Positions 9,595 through 19,325 are shown, numbered from the stretch's first letter. The stretch is 64,000 nt of DNA from Gemmobacter sp. 24YEA27 (GCF_030052995.1 NZ_JASJPW010000001.1:3276001-3340000); one strand, 5' to 3'. The notes: generated from the sequence alone by a model not told the origin. Program-made: numbers and translations.

Positions 9595-11433
9595 ATGCCA
9601 GCCTATCGTTCCAGAACCACCACGCATGGCCGCAATATGGCCGGGGCCCGCGGGCTCTGGCGCGCCACGGGGATGAAGGACAGCGATTTCGGCAAGCCGA
9701 TTATCGCAATTGTGAATTCGTTCACCCAATTCGTGCCCGGTCACGTCCATCTCAAAGACCTCGGCCAGATGGTCGCGCGTGAGGTCGAGGCGGCGGGCGG
9801 TGTCGCGAAAGAGTTCAACACCATCGCCGTCGATGACGGGATCGCGATGGGCCATGACGGCATGCTGTATTCGCTCCCCTCGCGTGAGATCATCGCGGAT
9901 TCGGTTGAATATATGGTCAACGCGCATTGCGCCGATGCCATGGTCTGCATCTCGAATTGCGACAAGATCACCCCCGGCATGCTGATGGCCGCGATGCGTC
10001 TGAACATCCCGGCGATCTTCGTCTCGGGTGGGCCGATGGAGGCCGGCAAGGTGACGCTCGGTGACGGGCGTGAGGTCAAGCTCGACCTCGTTGACGCGAT
10101 GGTGGCTGCGGCGGATGACAAAATGTCTGACGCAGATGTGGATGCGATCGAGAAGGCCGCCTGCCCGACCTGTGGCTCGTGTTCGGGGATGTTCACCGCC
10201 AATTCGATGAACTGCCTCGCAGAGGCGCTTGGTCTGGCACTGCCGGGGAATGGCTCGACGCTGGCGACACATGCCTTCCGCAAGGGGCTGTTCCTGAAAT
10301 CGGGGCGGATGATCGTCGAGCTGGCAAAGCGCTGGTACGAGCAGGATGACGCGAATGTGCTGCCCCGCACCATTGCCAGCCGCGCGGCCTTTGATAATGC
10401 GATGGCGCTTGATATCGCGATGGGCGGCTCGACCAATACCGTGCTCCACCTGCTGGCCATTGCCCGCGAGGGCGGCGTTGATTTCGGCATGGATGAGATC
10501 GACGCGCTGTCGCGCAAAGTCCCCTGCCTGAGCAAGGTCGCACCGAACGTGGCGGGCGTGCATATGGAAGATGTCCACCGCGCCGGCGGCATCATGTCGC
10601 TGCTGGGCGAACTCGACCGTGGCGGGCTGATCAATCGCGACTGCCCGACCGTCCATTCCGAGACCATGGGCGAGGCGCTTGCCGCCTGGGACATCGCGGT
10701 GACGAACAACCCCGAGGCACGGGAACTGTATCTCGCTGCCCCCGGTGGGGTGCCGACGCAGGTTGCGTTCTCCCAAAGCTCGCTCTGGCCAAGCCTTGAT
10801 ACCGACCGCGAAAAGGGCGTGATCCGCTCGGTCGAACATGCGTTTTCGAAAGAGGGCGGGCTTGCGGTCCTGAAGGGCAATATCGCGCTGGATGGCTGTA
10901 TCGTGAAGACCGCAGGCGTCGACGAGTCGATCCTGAAATTCTCGGGCCCGGCTGTGGTGTTCGAAAGCCAGGACGCGGCGGTCAAAGGCATCCTGAACAA
11001 GGGCGTCAAGGCCGGCGATGTGGTAGTGATCCGCTATGAGGGGCCGAAAGGCGGGCCGGGGATGCAGGAAATGCTCTACCCGACCTCTTACCTGAAATCG
11101 CGGGGCCTCGGCAAAGTCTGTGCACTGATCACCGACGGGCGGTTCTCGGGCGGCACTTCGGGCCTTTCCATCGGCCATGCCAGCCCCGAAGCGGCAGCCG
11201 GCGGCACCATCGGCCTTGTGAAGGACGGCGATCTGATCGAGATTGACATCCCGAACCGCACGATCACGCTCGCGGTCCCCGAGGCGGAACTGGACGCGCG
11301 GCGCGTCGAACAGGACCGTCTGGGCTGGAAACCCGCACAGCCAAGAAAGCGCAATGTGACCACCGCGCTCAAGGCCTATGCGGCCTTTGCGTCTTCGGCC
11401 GATAAGGGTGCGGTGCGCATTCTGCCGGAGTAA
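9595..11433 (+). CDS. ilvD: dihydroxy-acid dehydratase
   Basis: 612-residue FeS dehydratase that converts 2,3-dihydroxy-3-methylbutyrate (or the methylvalerate) to the 2-keto acid in valine, leucine and isoleucine synthesis. Cluster-binding and active-site regions are plain: [24 protein letters not shown], and [20 protein letters not shown]. Length and sequence follow E. coli IlvD closely. The start [14 protein letters not shown] at 9595 aligns with the E. coli start; the frame is open upstream but that extension looks non-coding. No strong SD is seen. It stands alone with its own terminator. Confidence 0.96.
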   Translation: MPAYRSRTTTHGRNMAGARGLWRATGMKDSDFGKPIIAIVNSFTQFVPGHVHLKDLGQMVAREVEAAGGVAKEFNTIAVDDGIAMGHDGMLYSLPSREIIADSVEYMVNAHCADAMVCISNCDKITPGMLMAAMRLNIPAIFVSGGPMEAGKVTLGDGREVKLDLVDAMVAAADDKMSDADVDAIEKAACPTCGSCSGMFTANSMNCLAEALGLALPGNGSTLATHAFRKGLFLKSGRMIVELAKRWYEQDDANVLPRTIASRAAFDNAMALDIAMGGSTNTVLHLLAIAREGGVDFGMDEIDALSRKVPCLSKVAPNVAGVHMEDVHRAGGIMSLLGELDRGGLINRDCPTVHSETMGEALAAWDIAVTNNPEARELYLAAPGGVPTQVAFSQSSLWPSLDTDREKGVIRSVEHAFSKEGGLAVLKGNIALDGCIVKTAGVDESILKFSGPAVVFESQDAAVKGILNKGVKAGDVVVIRYEGPKGGPGMQEMLYPTSYLKSRGLGKVCALITDGRFSGGTSGLSIGHASPEAAAGGTIGLVKDGDLIEIDIPNRTITLAVPEAELDARRVEQDRLGWKPAQPRKRNVTTALKAYAAFASSADKGAVRILPE

Positions 11434-11453
11434 TCTGCGGCCAGGCGTGAACA

Positions 11454-11486
11454 AAAAAGGCGGGTGATCCTCTCACCCGCCTTTTT
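11454..11486. terminator. bidirectional terminator between ilvD and MFS gene
   Basis: Perfect 14-bp stem, arms 11454-11467 and 11473-11486, loop TCCTC. Runs of A before and T after the GC core make it work on both strands, fitting its place between convergent genes. Confidence 0.9.
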
Positions 11487-11497
11487 CATTTTTCGCC

Positions 11498-12703
11498 TTA
11501 TTTCGCCTGCGGCGCCTCATGGGTCTTCGCGTAATGGGCCAGGATGCCCAGCATCGCGATCCCGGCCACCGAAAAACCGATCGCCACGATCCCCGAGGAC
11601 CGGTAGCCCCAATGCAGCGCGAAGCCGGCGGCCAGCGGCCCAAGCGCGTTCGCCGCGTTAAAGGCCGCGTGGTTCATTGCCGCCGCCATGCTTTGCGCCT
11701 TGCCCGCGACATCCATCAGCCGGGTCTGCAGCGGCACAAAAACGCCCGAACTCAGCCCGATCAGGAAGGCGGACAGCGTCATCTGCACCCAGTCGCCCAC
11801 CGCGTAAGACGCATAGGCCTGCGCCAGGATCATAAAGATCAGCAGGGACAGCGCCGCTTTCATATTTCCGAGCCGGATCGTCAGCCGGGCCGCCAGGATC
11901 GAGCCCAGCGTGATCCCCACGCCAAACATGGCCAGCATCAGCGTCACGCCCCAGTCCGGCGGGTTCGCAGTCGCAAGCATCGCCGCCGAGAGGAAGGAAT
12001 AGACCGCGAAAAGCCCGCCGCAGCCGATCAGCCCCACCGCAAGTGTCAGCAGGACTGACGGGTTGAACAAAGCCCGCAGCTCATCCATCGGGCGCGCATT
12101 GGGGTCTACGCCGACCCGTGGCGCCAGTTTCAGGATCAGCACCGCTGAAATCAGCGCAAGCACGCCTGGCAGCGCAAAGCCGAACCGCCAGCCAAGGCCC
12201 TGGCCCAAAAGCGCCGCGAAAGGCACGCCGACGATATTCGCAACCGTCAGCCCCAGCATGACCTGGGTGACGCCCTTTGCCCGCTGCTCGCGCGGCAGCG
12301 CATCGGCGGCAAAAAGCATCGCCACGCCAAGGAAACCACCATGCGGCATCCCGGCAAGGAAGCGCGTCACCAGCAGCGTCGAAAAGCCCGGCAGCAGCGC
12401 CGCCAGCAGGTTCAGGACGCCGTAAGCTGCGATCAGCCCGGCCAGGTAGCGCCGCCGGGGCAGTCTTGCGCCCAGAAACGAGGTCAGCGGCGCGCCTACG
12501 ACCACGCCGAACGCATAGGCCGCGACGACTTTGCTGGCCTCGGCCTCCGGCACACCAAGGTCTTTCGCATACCAGGGCAAAAGCCCCATTGAGGCGAATT
12601 CAGACGTGCCTATGGCAAAAGCGCCAAGGGCGAGCGCAAGGATCGCCCAGCGATAATCGGAAGAGCGGCCGGGCGCGGAAGAGCCACTGAGCGGCGGGGA
12701 CAT
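11498..12703 (-). CDS. MFS transporter, DHA1 (AraJ-like) efflux type
   Basis: 401-residue major facilitator with about twelve membrane helices. The N-terminal AIGTSEFASMGLLP and loop motif LGARLPRRR are typical of the AraJ/YdhP arm of the drug:H+ antiporter-1 family, which exports sugars, purine analogues or drugs. The substrate is unknown. The start ATG at 12703 has AGGTG upstream. No linked regulator is seen. It ends at the terminator shared with ilvD. The ATG lies 201 bases beyond the end of the alpha-glucosidase gene on the same strand, so the two may be transcribed separately. Confidence 0.8.
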   Translation of the reverse strand: MSPPLSGSSAPGRSSDYRWAILALALGAFAIGTSEFASMGLLPWYAKDLGVPEAEASKVVAAYAFGVVVGAPLTSFLGARLPRRRYLAGLIAAYGVLNLLAALLPGFSTLLVTRFLAGMPHGGFLGVAMLFAADALPREQRAKGVTQVMLGLTVANIVGVPFAALLGQGLGWRFGFALPGVLALISAVLILKLAPRVGVDPNARPMDELRALFNPSVLLTLAVGLIGCGGLFAVYSFLSAAMLATANPPDWGVTLMLAMFGVGITLGSILAARLTIRLGNMKAALSLLIFMILAQAYASYAVGDWVQMTLSAFLIGLSSGVFVPLQTRLMDVAGKAQSMAAAMNHAAFNAANALGPLAAGFALHWGYRSSGIVAIGFSVAGIAMLGILAHYAKTHEAPQAK

Positions 12704-12904
12704 GGGGCACCTGATATGAAATGAGAAACCGGAATCTGCCGGTCAGCCTTTTGGCGTTGTTTGCGATAACGGCGGGCGGCTGTCCATGGGCCAGTCTATG
12801 CGCGAATGCAGGGCAGGTTTGCAAAAGGCACAACAATGGGCAAAACGCCCGTCGATCAGGCGGGATTGTGCCGCTCAGCCGCCCCTCAGAGGTCAGCCCG
12901 CGCC

Positions 12905-14515
12905 TCAGCTCAGCCCCGGGATCCCGCCGGTGATCCGCAGAAAGCCAAAGCCATTGCCGTCCAGCCGCACAATGCCGGGCGTCAGCCCAAGGCCCTGCGA
13001 CGGACCGGTCTGGCTCCCCTCACCGTCAAGGCGCAGGCTGACCTCCTCCTTGCCAAGGTTAAAGAGGCACAGAAGGTCGCCGCGCAGGAAGGCCAGCACC
13101 GGATCGGGCGCGGTCAGGAAGGTGGTTTTTCCGTCGCGCAGCACAGCCTCGGCGCGGCGGAAGGCCAGCATCGCGCGGTAGCTTTCCAGAACCGAGCCCT
13201 GGGCGCCCTCCTGCGCGGCGACATTCCTCGCCAGCTGCGGCGCCTTCACCGGCAGCCATGGCGTGCCGGTGGTAAAGCCGCCATTGGCGCTTGCGTCCCA
13301 GACCATCGGTGTGCGGGTATTGTCGCGCCCGACCGGCGCCGGCCAGAAGGCAATGCCCTGCGGATCGGTCAGCTCCTCAAAGCCGAGTTCGGTATCGGTC
13401 TGGCCGAGCTCCTCACCCTCCCACAGGCAAATCGAGCCCTCGAATGACAGCAACAGCGCGCCCGCCAGTTTCGCAAGGCTGTCCTGGTCGACCGCATAAG
13501 GCAGCCAGCGCGTCACCTGGCGCGGCACGTCATGATTGGCAAAGGCCCACATCGGCCAGCCCTGGGGCGCGCCGCTGAAGAACGCTTCGATCCGGTCGCG
13601 GAAATAGCCGGGCGTGAAATTCCGCCCGAACATCTCGAAACTATAGCACTGATGCAGACGCCCCGGCGCGGTATAGTCGCCCATCATCTGGATCGCGCGG
13701 TGGGTGTCGCCGACCTCGCCCACGCTCGCCGCGCCATAGTCATCCAGCAGCGCCCGGATCCGGCTCAGCCAGGCCAGGTTCTCGGGCCGGTTCTTGTCGA
13801 ACAGGTGATCCTGCATGTCATAGGGATTGTCGGGCGGATCGGCGAGATCGCGCCAGTCAGCCGGATTGTCGCGCAGCTTCCGGTCGTGGAAATAGTAGTT
13901 CACCGTATCAAAGCGAAAGCCATCCACGCCGCGCTCCAGCCAGAAGCGCAGAACCGAGAGCGCCCAGTCCTGCACCTCCGGGTTGTGGTAGTTGAAATCG
14001 GGCTGCGATGTCAGGAAGTTATGCATATAGAACTGGCGGCGGCGGCCATCCCAGGTCCAGCCCGGGCCGCCAAAGACCGAAAGCCAGTTCGTCGGCGGCG
14101 TGCCGTCATGGTCGGGGTCCACCCAGACATACCAGTCGGCGCGCGGATTATCACGCGAGGCGCGGCTTTCCGTGAAAAACGGGTGCTGATCTGACGAATG
14201 GCTGATCACCTGGTCAATGATGACCTTCAGCCCGAGGTCATGCGCCGTGGCGATCAGCGTGTCGAAATCGGCGAGCGTTCCGAAAACCGGGTCGATATCG
14301 ATATAGTCTGACACGTCATAGCCCATATCCTTCATCGGGCTTCGAAACACCGGCGAGAGCCAGACCACATCCACCCCGAGCCCCGCCAGATATGGCAGCC
14401 GCGCGGTGATGCCTGGCAGGTCTCCGACCCCGTCGCCATTCGAATCCTGAAAGCTGCGCGGATAGACCTGATAGGTCACCGCGCCCTTCCACCAGTCACC
14501 CACCGCATTGCTCAC
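12905..14515 (-). CDS. aglA: alpha-glucosidase, GH13
   Basis: 536-residue glycoside hydrolase family 13 enzyme without signal peptide, so cytoplasmic. The catalytic residues can be placed: nucleophile Asp203 in DGFRFDTVNYYF, acid/base Glu267 in SVGEVGD, and stabilising Asp329 in FANHDVPR. Region I is DQVISHSS, and QPDFN resembles the QPDLN signature of oligo-1,6-glucosidase-like enzymes. It should release glucose from alpha-linked disaccharides. In rhizobia and rhodobacters such enzymes sit in alpha-glucoside importer operons (agl), but no such importer is adjacent here. The gene symbol is therefore given by similarity only. Confidence 0.88.
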   Translation of the reverse strand: MSNAVGDWWKGAVTYQVYPRSFQDSNGDGVGDLPGITARLPYLAGLGVDVVWLSPVFRSPMKDMGYDVSDYIDIDPVFGTLADFDTLIATAHDLGLKVIIDQVISHSSDQHPFFTESRASRDNPRADWYVWVDPDHDGTPPTNWLSVFGGPGWTWDGRRRQFYMHNFLTSQPDFNYHNPEVQDWALSVLRFWLERGVDGFRFDTVNYYFHDRKLRDNPADWRDLADPPDNPYDMQDHLFDKNRPENLAWLSRIRALLDDYGAASVGEVGDTHRAIQMMGDYTAPGRLHQCYSFEMFGRNFTPGYFRDRIEAFFSGAPQGWPMWAFANHDVPRQVTRWLPYAVDQDSLAKLAGALLLSFEGSICLWEGEELGQTDTELGFEELTDPQGIAFWPAPVGRDNTRTPMVWDASANGGFTTGTPWLPVKAPQLARNVAAQEGAQGSVLESYRAMLAFRRAEAVLRDGKTTFLTAPDPVLAFLRGDLLCLFNLGKEEVSLRLDGEGSQTGPSQGLGLTPGIVRLDGNGFGFLRITGGIPGLS

Positions 14516-14892
14516 GCCCGCCTCCTCACTGAACCCACTATATCCTGAAACGTCTCAAACCCTGCCGCGACTAACCCCCTGCCATGGCGCGGGCCGCCGC
14601 ACGGACATGCCGGCTGCAAAAGCACCTATGGCGGCAGCTTCGTTCCCAAAGCGGGCCCCCACCCGCTGCATGATAAGAACAGCCGGTATACGCGCACATT
14701 CCGGCATTCCCGCGCCTCCGTCGCAGCCCCCCGTTTGCGCTCACATTCGCGCCGCCCGGTCGCGGGGGCAAGAGGGCAGGTCCGGTGAGGCTGACACGCG
14801 CCGGAACACGGGCGCTTGTATGCATCACAATTCAGCATTTGACGCCACCCGGGGCCCGGCGCAGGGTGCCGCGACGCGAGAAGGAATACCCG
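14516..14892. other. 377-base gap between aglA and an MFS gene
   Basis: This is the divergent intergenic region between the alpha-glucosidase and the next MFS gene. Short open frames here show no recognisable protein. It must contain both promoters, but I see no clear operator or repeat. Confidence 0.4.
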
Positions 14893-16145
14893 ATGTCACA
14901 GATGACCGCCGCCACCAAAGCCCCGCTGATGACCCCCGTTCTGATCGCGGGTTCGGTCATCCTGATGATCGGCTTCGCGATCCGCGCCTCGTTCGGCGTC
15001 TTCCAGATCCCGGTCGCGACCGAATTCCACTGGGCGCGCAGCGAATTCAGCCTGGCCATCGCGATCCAGAATCTCGCCTGGGGGATCGGCCAGCCGATCT
15101 TCGGCGCACTGGCCGAGAAATTCGGGGATCGCAGGGCGATCATCGGCGGTGCCCTGCTTTATGCGCTTGGTCTTGTGCTGACGGCGATGGCCACCCAGCC
15201 CTGGCAACATCAGATGCTGGCAGTGATCATCGGCTTCGGGATCGCAGGCACCGGCTTTGGCGTGATCCTCGCAATCGTCGGCCGCGCCGCCGCCCCCGAA
15301 AACCGCTCGATGGCGCTCGGGATCGGCACGGCGGCGGGGTCGGCGGGCCAGGTTTTCGGAGCGCCCATGGCCGAGTTCCTGATGCAGTATTATTCCTGGC
15401 AATGGGTCTTCGTGATCTTTGCCGGCGTGGTGCTGCTGTCGCTGTTCGCGCTGCCCTTCATCCGGTCTGAACATGTCGCCTCAAAGGCCGAGCTGGAAGA
15501 AAGCCTCGGCGAGGTTCTGCGCCGCGCCTTCAAAGACCCATCCTACACGCTGATTTTCCTTGGCTTCTTTTCCTGCGGCTATCAGCTGGCCTTTATCACC
15601 GCGCATTTTCCGGCCTTTGTCACCGATTTCTGCGGCGCGATTGATCCCGGTGGATTTCTTGCGATGATCGGGATCACGACAACCTCTGCGCTCGGAGCGG
15701 TCTCGATTGCGGTGATCGGGTTCTTCAATATCGCCGGCACCATTTTTGCGGGCTGGCTGGGCAAGCGCTATACGAAAAAATACCTCCTTTGCGGCATCTA
15801 TGTGCTGCGCACCATAGCAGCCGCGGTGTTTTTCCTGCTGCCGATCACCCCGGCCTCGGTCCTGATCTTCTCGGCGGTGATGGGCTCGCTCTGGCTGGCC
15901 ACGGTGCCGCTGACCTCGGGACTGGTCGCGCATCTTTGGGGGCTTCGCTATATGGGAACACTTTACGGTTTTGTGTTCCTGTCGCATCAGATCGGCGGCT
16001 TCCTCGGCGTCTGGCTCGGGGCAAGATGTATGACCTTCATGGCGACTATACCCTGGTCTGGTGGATCGGTGTGGGCGTGGGTGCGTTTTCCGCCCTGGTG
16101 CATCTGCCAATCCGTGAACGGCAACCGCTGGCGCAACCGGCCTGA
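14893..16145 (+). pseudogene. MFS transporter (OFA/monocarboxylate-like), frameshifted near the 3' end
   Basis: About 417 residues after repair. Twelve membrane helices can be followed, with GALAEKFGDRRAIIGG as the helix 2-3 loop. The style is that of the oxalate-formate antiporter and monocarboxylate branch. The reading frame shifts at a four-G run, 16018-16021. Adding one G restores VWLGGKMYDLHGDYTLVWWIGVG and a normal end at 16145. As written, the frame would run into the downstream repeat. The start ATG at 14893 has GAGAAGGA upstream; an earlier in-frame GTG at 14785 gives no membrane-protein-like extension. The lesion is in the last helix only. Substrate unknown. Confidence 0.68.
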
Positions 16146-16168
16146 GCGGTACCTGTTGAACCCGGGCA

Positions 16169-16274
16169 GAGGGGGCTCTGCCCCCTCGCGGCTGCGCCGC
16201 CCTCCCCCGGGATATTTAGAGACAGATGAAATCAGCAAAGGCTTTTCATCTGTCCTTAAATATCCCCGCCGGAG
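16169..16274. repeat. intergenic palindromic repeat, copy 1
   Basis: Composite element of three hairpins: 16170-16186 (seven-bp stem, loop TCT), 16188-16200 (five-bp stem) and a long one with arms 16209-16231 and 16244-16266 (23 bp, two mismatches, twelve-base loop). Its long-arm sequence is nearly the same as copy 2 at 22867 and related to copy 3 at 37137. It lies directly after the MFS stop codon. Confidence 0.85.
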
Positions 16275-16440
16275 GCTTCCCCGGTCGGAACACAGGCGCT
16301 GACAATGCCATGAGATATGCCCCCGTCGCCAAACGCGCTTTACCACCTTGCCGCGATCAGATAAGGGGCCTCGTTCCCGGATGATCCGGGACGGGCTTAC
16401 CCTGCGCGACTTGCAGGGTCAGGGTAACAGGAGAACCCCG

Positions 16441-17463
16441 ATGGGCTATAAGGTCGTCGTCGTGGGAGCCACGGGCAACGTGGGCCGCGAAATGCTGAAC
16501 ATCCTCGCTGAACGCGAGTTCCCGGTGGACGAGATTGCCGTTCTGGCATCGAGAAAGTCGCTGGGCACTGAAGTCAGCTTTGGCGACAAGACCCTGAAGA
16601 CCAAGGATCTCGACACTTTCGATTTCACCGGCTGGGACATGGCGCTGTTTGCCGTTGGCTCGGATGCGACGAAAATCTACGCGCCGAAAGCGGCTGCCGC
16701 CGGCTGCGTGGTGATCGATAACTCTTCGCTCTACCGCTATGACCCCGACGTGCCACTGATCGTGCCGGAAGTGAATGCCGATGCGATCATGGGCTATACG
16801 AAGAAGAACATCATCGCGAACCCGAACTGCTCGACCGCGCAGATGGTTGTGGCGCTGAAACCGCTGCATGACCGCGCGAAGATCAAACGGGTGATCGTCT
16901 CGACCTATCAGTCCGTGTCGGGCGCCGGCAAAGAAGGCATGGACGAGCTCTGGGAGCAGACCAAAGCGGTCTATAACCCGGTCCATGAAGTGCCGCCGAA
17001 GAAATTCACCAAGCAGATCGCCTTCAACGTGATCCCGCATATCGACGTCTTCCTCGACGACGGTTCCACCAAAGAAGAGTGGAAAATGGTCGCCGAGACC
17101 AAGAAGATCCTCGATCCGAAGATCAGACTGAACGCAACCTGCGTGCGGGTGCCGGTGTTTGTCGGCCATTCCGAAGCGATCAATATCGAGTTTGAAGAAC
17201 CGCTGGACTGGCAGGAAGCCCAGGATATCCTGCGCGAGGCACCCGGCATCATGCTGATCGATAAGCGCGAGCCGGGTGGCTATATCACCCCGATCGAATC
17301 GGTGGGGGAATACGCCACCTATGTCAGCCGCGTCCGTCAGGATCCGACTGTCGATAATGGCATCGCGCTGTGGTGTGTTTCGGATAACCTTCGCAAGGGG
17401 GCCGCACTGAACGCAGTGCAGATCGCCGAGCTTTTGGGCAACCGGGTGCTGAAAAAGGGCTGA
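16441..17463 (+). CDS. asd: aspartate-semialdehyde dehydrogenase
   Basis: 340-residue enzyme that reduces aspartyl phosphate to aspartate semialdehyde with NADPH, at the entry to lysine, threonine and methionine synthesis. The Rossmann motif VVVVGATGNVGREML is at the N terminus, the catalytic cysteine is in NPNCSTAQ, and the acid-base histidine is in VFVGHSEA. Start chosen at 16441, with AGGAG upstream. The leader contains a 7-bp hairpin, arms 16399-16405 and 16413-16419, of unknown meaning. A solid terminator follows. Confidence 0.95.
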   Translation: MGYKVVVVGATGNVGREMLNILAEREFPVDEIAVLASRKSLGTEVSFGDKTLKTKDLDTFDFTGWDMALFAVGSDATKIYAPKAAAAGCVVIDNSSLYRYDPDVPLIVPEVNADAIMGYTKKNIIANPNCSTAQMVVALKPLHDRAKIKRVIVSTYQSVSGAGKEGMDELWEQTKAVYNPVHEVPPKKFTKQIAFNVIPHIDVFLDDGSTKEEWKMVAETKKILDPKIRLNATCVRVPVFVGHSEAINIEFEEPLDWQEAQDILREAPGIMLIDKREPGGYITPIESVGEYATYVSRVRQDPTVDNGIALWCVSDNLRKGAALNAVQIAELLGNRVLKKG

Positions 17464-17485
17464 TCCCTTACGTGACGAAAGACAG

Positions 17486-17520
17486 AAACAGCGCGGCAGA
17501 TTTCTCTGTCGCGCTGTTTT
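17486..17520 (+). terminator. Rho-independent terminator after asd
   Basis: 15-bp stem with one G-U pair, arms 17486-17500 and 17505-17519, loop TTTC, then a T. It begins 22 bases past the asd stop. Confidence 0.85.
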
Positions 17521-17598
17521 CATTGAGGCCCAGTCCGGATCAGCAGATCCGGTGCCGGGTCCGGGCTCCACGCCACGCCCCCTGTCATGCCCGCCCTG

Positions 17599-17787
17599 TC
17601 ACGCACGGGTGCCCGAAACTTCTTCCGGCCTTTTACAGACGCTCTCGGAATCTTCCCTGCCTCGCAGAGCCCTGGGCGCGCCGACGGTGGAGCTGACCCG
17701 CATCAGTGCGGCCATGGCAAAAAAGCCCCTGGCGGCGAAGCTCGTCTCCATGAAACAGATCCCGCCCGCCATCATCGCGGCGGCCAA
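17599..17787 (-). pseudogene. possible decayed YiaA/YiaB-type small membrane protein
   Basis: A minus-strand frame reads a hydrophobic helix (ILAAAMMAGGICFMETSF), then ARGFFAMAALM and STV followed by an LRGREDSE-like stretch. This pattern, two hydrophobic segments followed by a charged RE(D/E)SE region, recalls YiaA/YiaB inner-membrane proteins. No good start or SD is seen, the N terminus is missing, and the C-terminal part diverges. It may be a remnant or carry errors. The rest of the 17521-17886 gap shows nothing else I can name. Confidence 0.32.
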
Positions 17788-17886
17788 TATGAAACTGACG
17801 AGCTGAACACATTGAAAGCTTTCGAGCTGCGGATCGGCAGGTTGGTCATCTGAATGGCGCTCTGCTGGGTTTCCGGGGGAATGGGG

Positions 17887-18561
17887 TCAGTTCTGGCGGG
17901 ATCTCAGACGGGCGAGCACTGCCGCCGCGTCGGTTTCCAGCGCCGGGCCGCAGCCGGCGGCAGCCATGCGGGCGCTGATGGCCTCGGCGCTCTGGCAGCT
18001 GGTCAGCGCGGAAAGAGAGGTCTCGCTGACCTCGATGATCTGCTGGCGCTCCTGCAGCCGGGCCAACGTCGCCTCGGCCTCGGTGATGGCAACGGTCACG
18101 CCAGTCGTCATCTCCCCCCGCAGCCTCTGGTCTTCAGCCGCTGTCGCGATTTGACTGCCGCAGTCCAGCTCACGCATCCGCTGTTCGGCCTCGGCGAGGT
18201 GGCGACGCAGGGCAGCAATCTCGCGCTGATTTGTGTCGAGCGCCGCCCGCATCGCCTTGCGGTCACTCTCCAGCCGGGCAATCGCGGCGGCGCCCTCGCC
18301 CGCGAGGTCATCGCGGTCGATCGCCAGCGCGCCGAGGCAGCGGGTCTCCAGATCGTCAATCCGCGCGTCGATCCGCATCAGCATCTGCTTTTCGCGGGCA
18401 GACCGGGCCGTCACCAGTGCCAGCGCGCGCTGCGCGGATTGCACAGCCACCGCGCAGTCGCTGATTTGCTGGCGCAGGTCCGCAAGCGCCCTCGCATCGC
18501 TGATATCCCGGGTCAGATCAAAGCTGCGGCTGCGGCTCATGCGTATCAGGGTCTTGAACAT
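17887..18561 (-). CDS. pspA: PspA/IM30-family envelope stress protein
   Basis: 224-residue protein predicted to be almost entirely coiled coil, starting MFKTLIRMSRSRSFDL, which matches the amphipathic N-terminal helix of PspA/Vipp1. Such proteins assemble on the inner membrane face and limit proton leakage. The start at 18561 follows GGAGGCGGAG; an in-frame ATG four codons upstream overlaps that site and is less likely. In enterobacteria pspA is controlled by PspF and sigma-54, but here it is divergent from a TetR gene, with three identical-type palindromes between. No pspBC homologues are adjacent. Confidence 0.8.
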   Translation of the reverse strand: MFKTLIRMSRSRSFDLTRDISDARALADLRQQISDCAVAVQSAQRALALVTARSAREKQMLMRIDARIDDLETRCLGALAIDRDDLAGEGAAAIARLESDRKAMRAALDTNQREIAALRRHLAEAEQRMRELDCGSQIATAAEDQRLRGEMTTGVTVAITEAEATLARLQERQQIIEVSETSLSALTSCQSAEAISARMAAAGCGPALETDAAAVLARLRSRQN

Positions 18562-18577
18562 CTCCGCCTCCATGGTA

Positions 18578-18646
18578 TGAACACCGTTCAAATCCCCATG
18601 AACCACAGCTGTGAACGACGTTCAAGAATAAAATGAACACCGTTCA
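18578..18646. promoter_or_regulatory. three TetR-type operators between pspA and tetR
   Basis: Three perfect palindromes of the form TGAAC-N3-GTTCA: 18578-18590 (centre ACC), 18612-18624 (centre GAC) and 18634-18646 (centre ACC). Centres are 34 and 22 bases apart. The first lies just upstream of the pspA SD. They are the obvious binding sites for the divergent TetR regulator, which would then control pspA and itself. Confidence 0.85.
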
Positions 18647-18667
18647 AGGATCGGATCGGAGCGCGAC

Positions 18668-19264
18668 ATGGCAGGCAATCGCGAGGCACGCAAGGAAGAC
18701 CTGCGCGAGCGGCTGATCGCGGTGACCGCGAGCCAGATCGCGACGCGCGGCCTTGCGCATCTGAAGGCGCGCGAGATCACCGCCGAGGCCGGTTGCGCGC
18801 TCGGGGCGCTGTACACAGCCTTTGGCGATCTTGATGAGCTGGTGATGCGGGTCAATACAAGGACGCTCGCAGAGTTGCGCGCCGCGCTGGACCCTGTCGG
18901 TGCCGATGCGCCGCCGGTGGAACGGCTCCAGGCGCAGACGCGGGCCTATATCGCCTTTGCCTCGGACCGCCAGAAAGAATGGGCGGCCCTGTTTGAATTC
19001 CAGCTTGCACCAGAAAAGCCCCTGCCTGACTGGATGCGAATGGAGCAGGAGGCGCTGATGGCCCTGATCGCGGTGCCGCTGTCGCAGGTCTTCCCTGCGC
19101 TTGGCGAGGAGGCGCTGATGATCCGGGTGCGGACCTTTTTCGGCGCGGTCCAGGGGGCGGTGCAACTTGCCTTGCAGGACAGGTTCATCGCCGTGCCGCG
19201 CGCACAGCTTGATGCCGAGATGTCGGATCTTGTTCTGGCGCTGTGCCGGGGCTTTCCGGCCTGA
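18668..19264 (+). CDS. TetR-family regulator divergent from pspA
   Basis: 198 residues. The N-terminal helix-turn-helix (about residues 12-55, ITAEAGCALGALYTAFGDLDEL) is canonical TetR. The ligand domain is variable, with a TetR C-terminal pattern (FFGAVQGAVQLAL). The gene begins 22 bases after the third TGAAC-N3-GTTCA palindrome, so autorepression is expected. Its likely target is pspA on the other side. The inducer is unknown. A hairpin terminator follows at 19326. Confidence 0.85.
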   Translation: MAGNREARKEDLRERLIAVTASQIATRGLAHLKAREITAEAGCALGALYTAFGDLDELVMRVNTRTLAELRAALDPVGADAPPVERLQAQTRAYIAFASDRQKEWAALFEFQLAPEKPLPDWMRMEQEALMALIAVPLSQVFPALGEEALMIRVRTFFGAVQGAVQLALQDRFIAVPRAQLDAEMSDLVLALCRGFPA

Positions 19265-19325
19265 GCCCGGTCGGGTCCTCTAGCCCCGGGGATCACGCCC
19301 GCACCCCGGGACAACTTGTAACGCA

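Noticed and set aside
9544..11454. 636-residue minus-strand frame
   Set aside because: It is the antisense of ilvD and shows no family motifs.
16170..16200. G/C hairpins after the MFS gene as a simple terminator
   Set aside because: No T run follows, and the same hairpins recur in the other repeat copies, so they were assigned to the repeat family.
17552..17853. short plus-strand frames after asd
   Set aside because: They have no SD, no recognisable domain and overlap each other; the gap is better explained by the minus-strand remnant.
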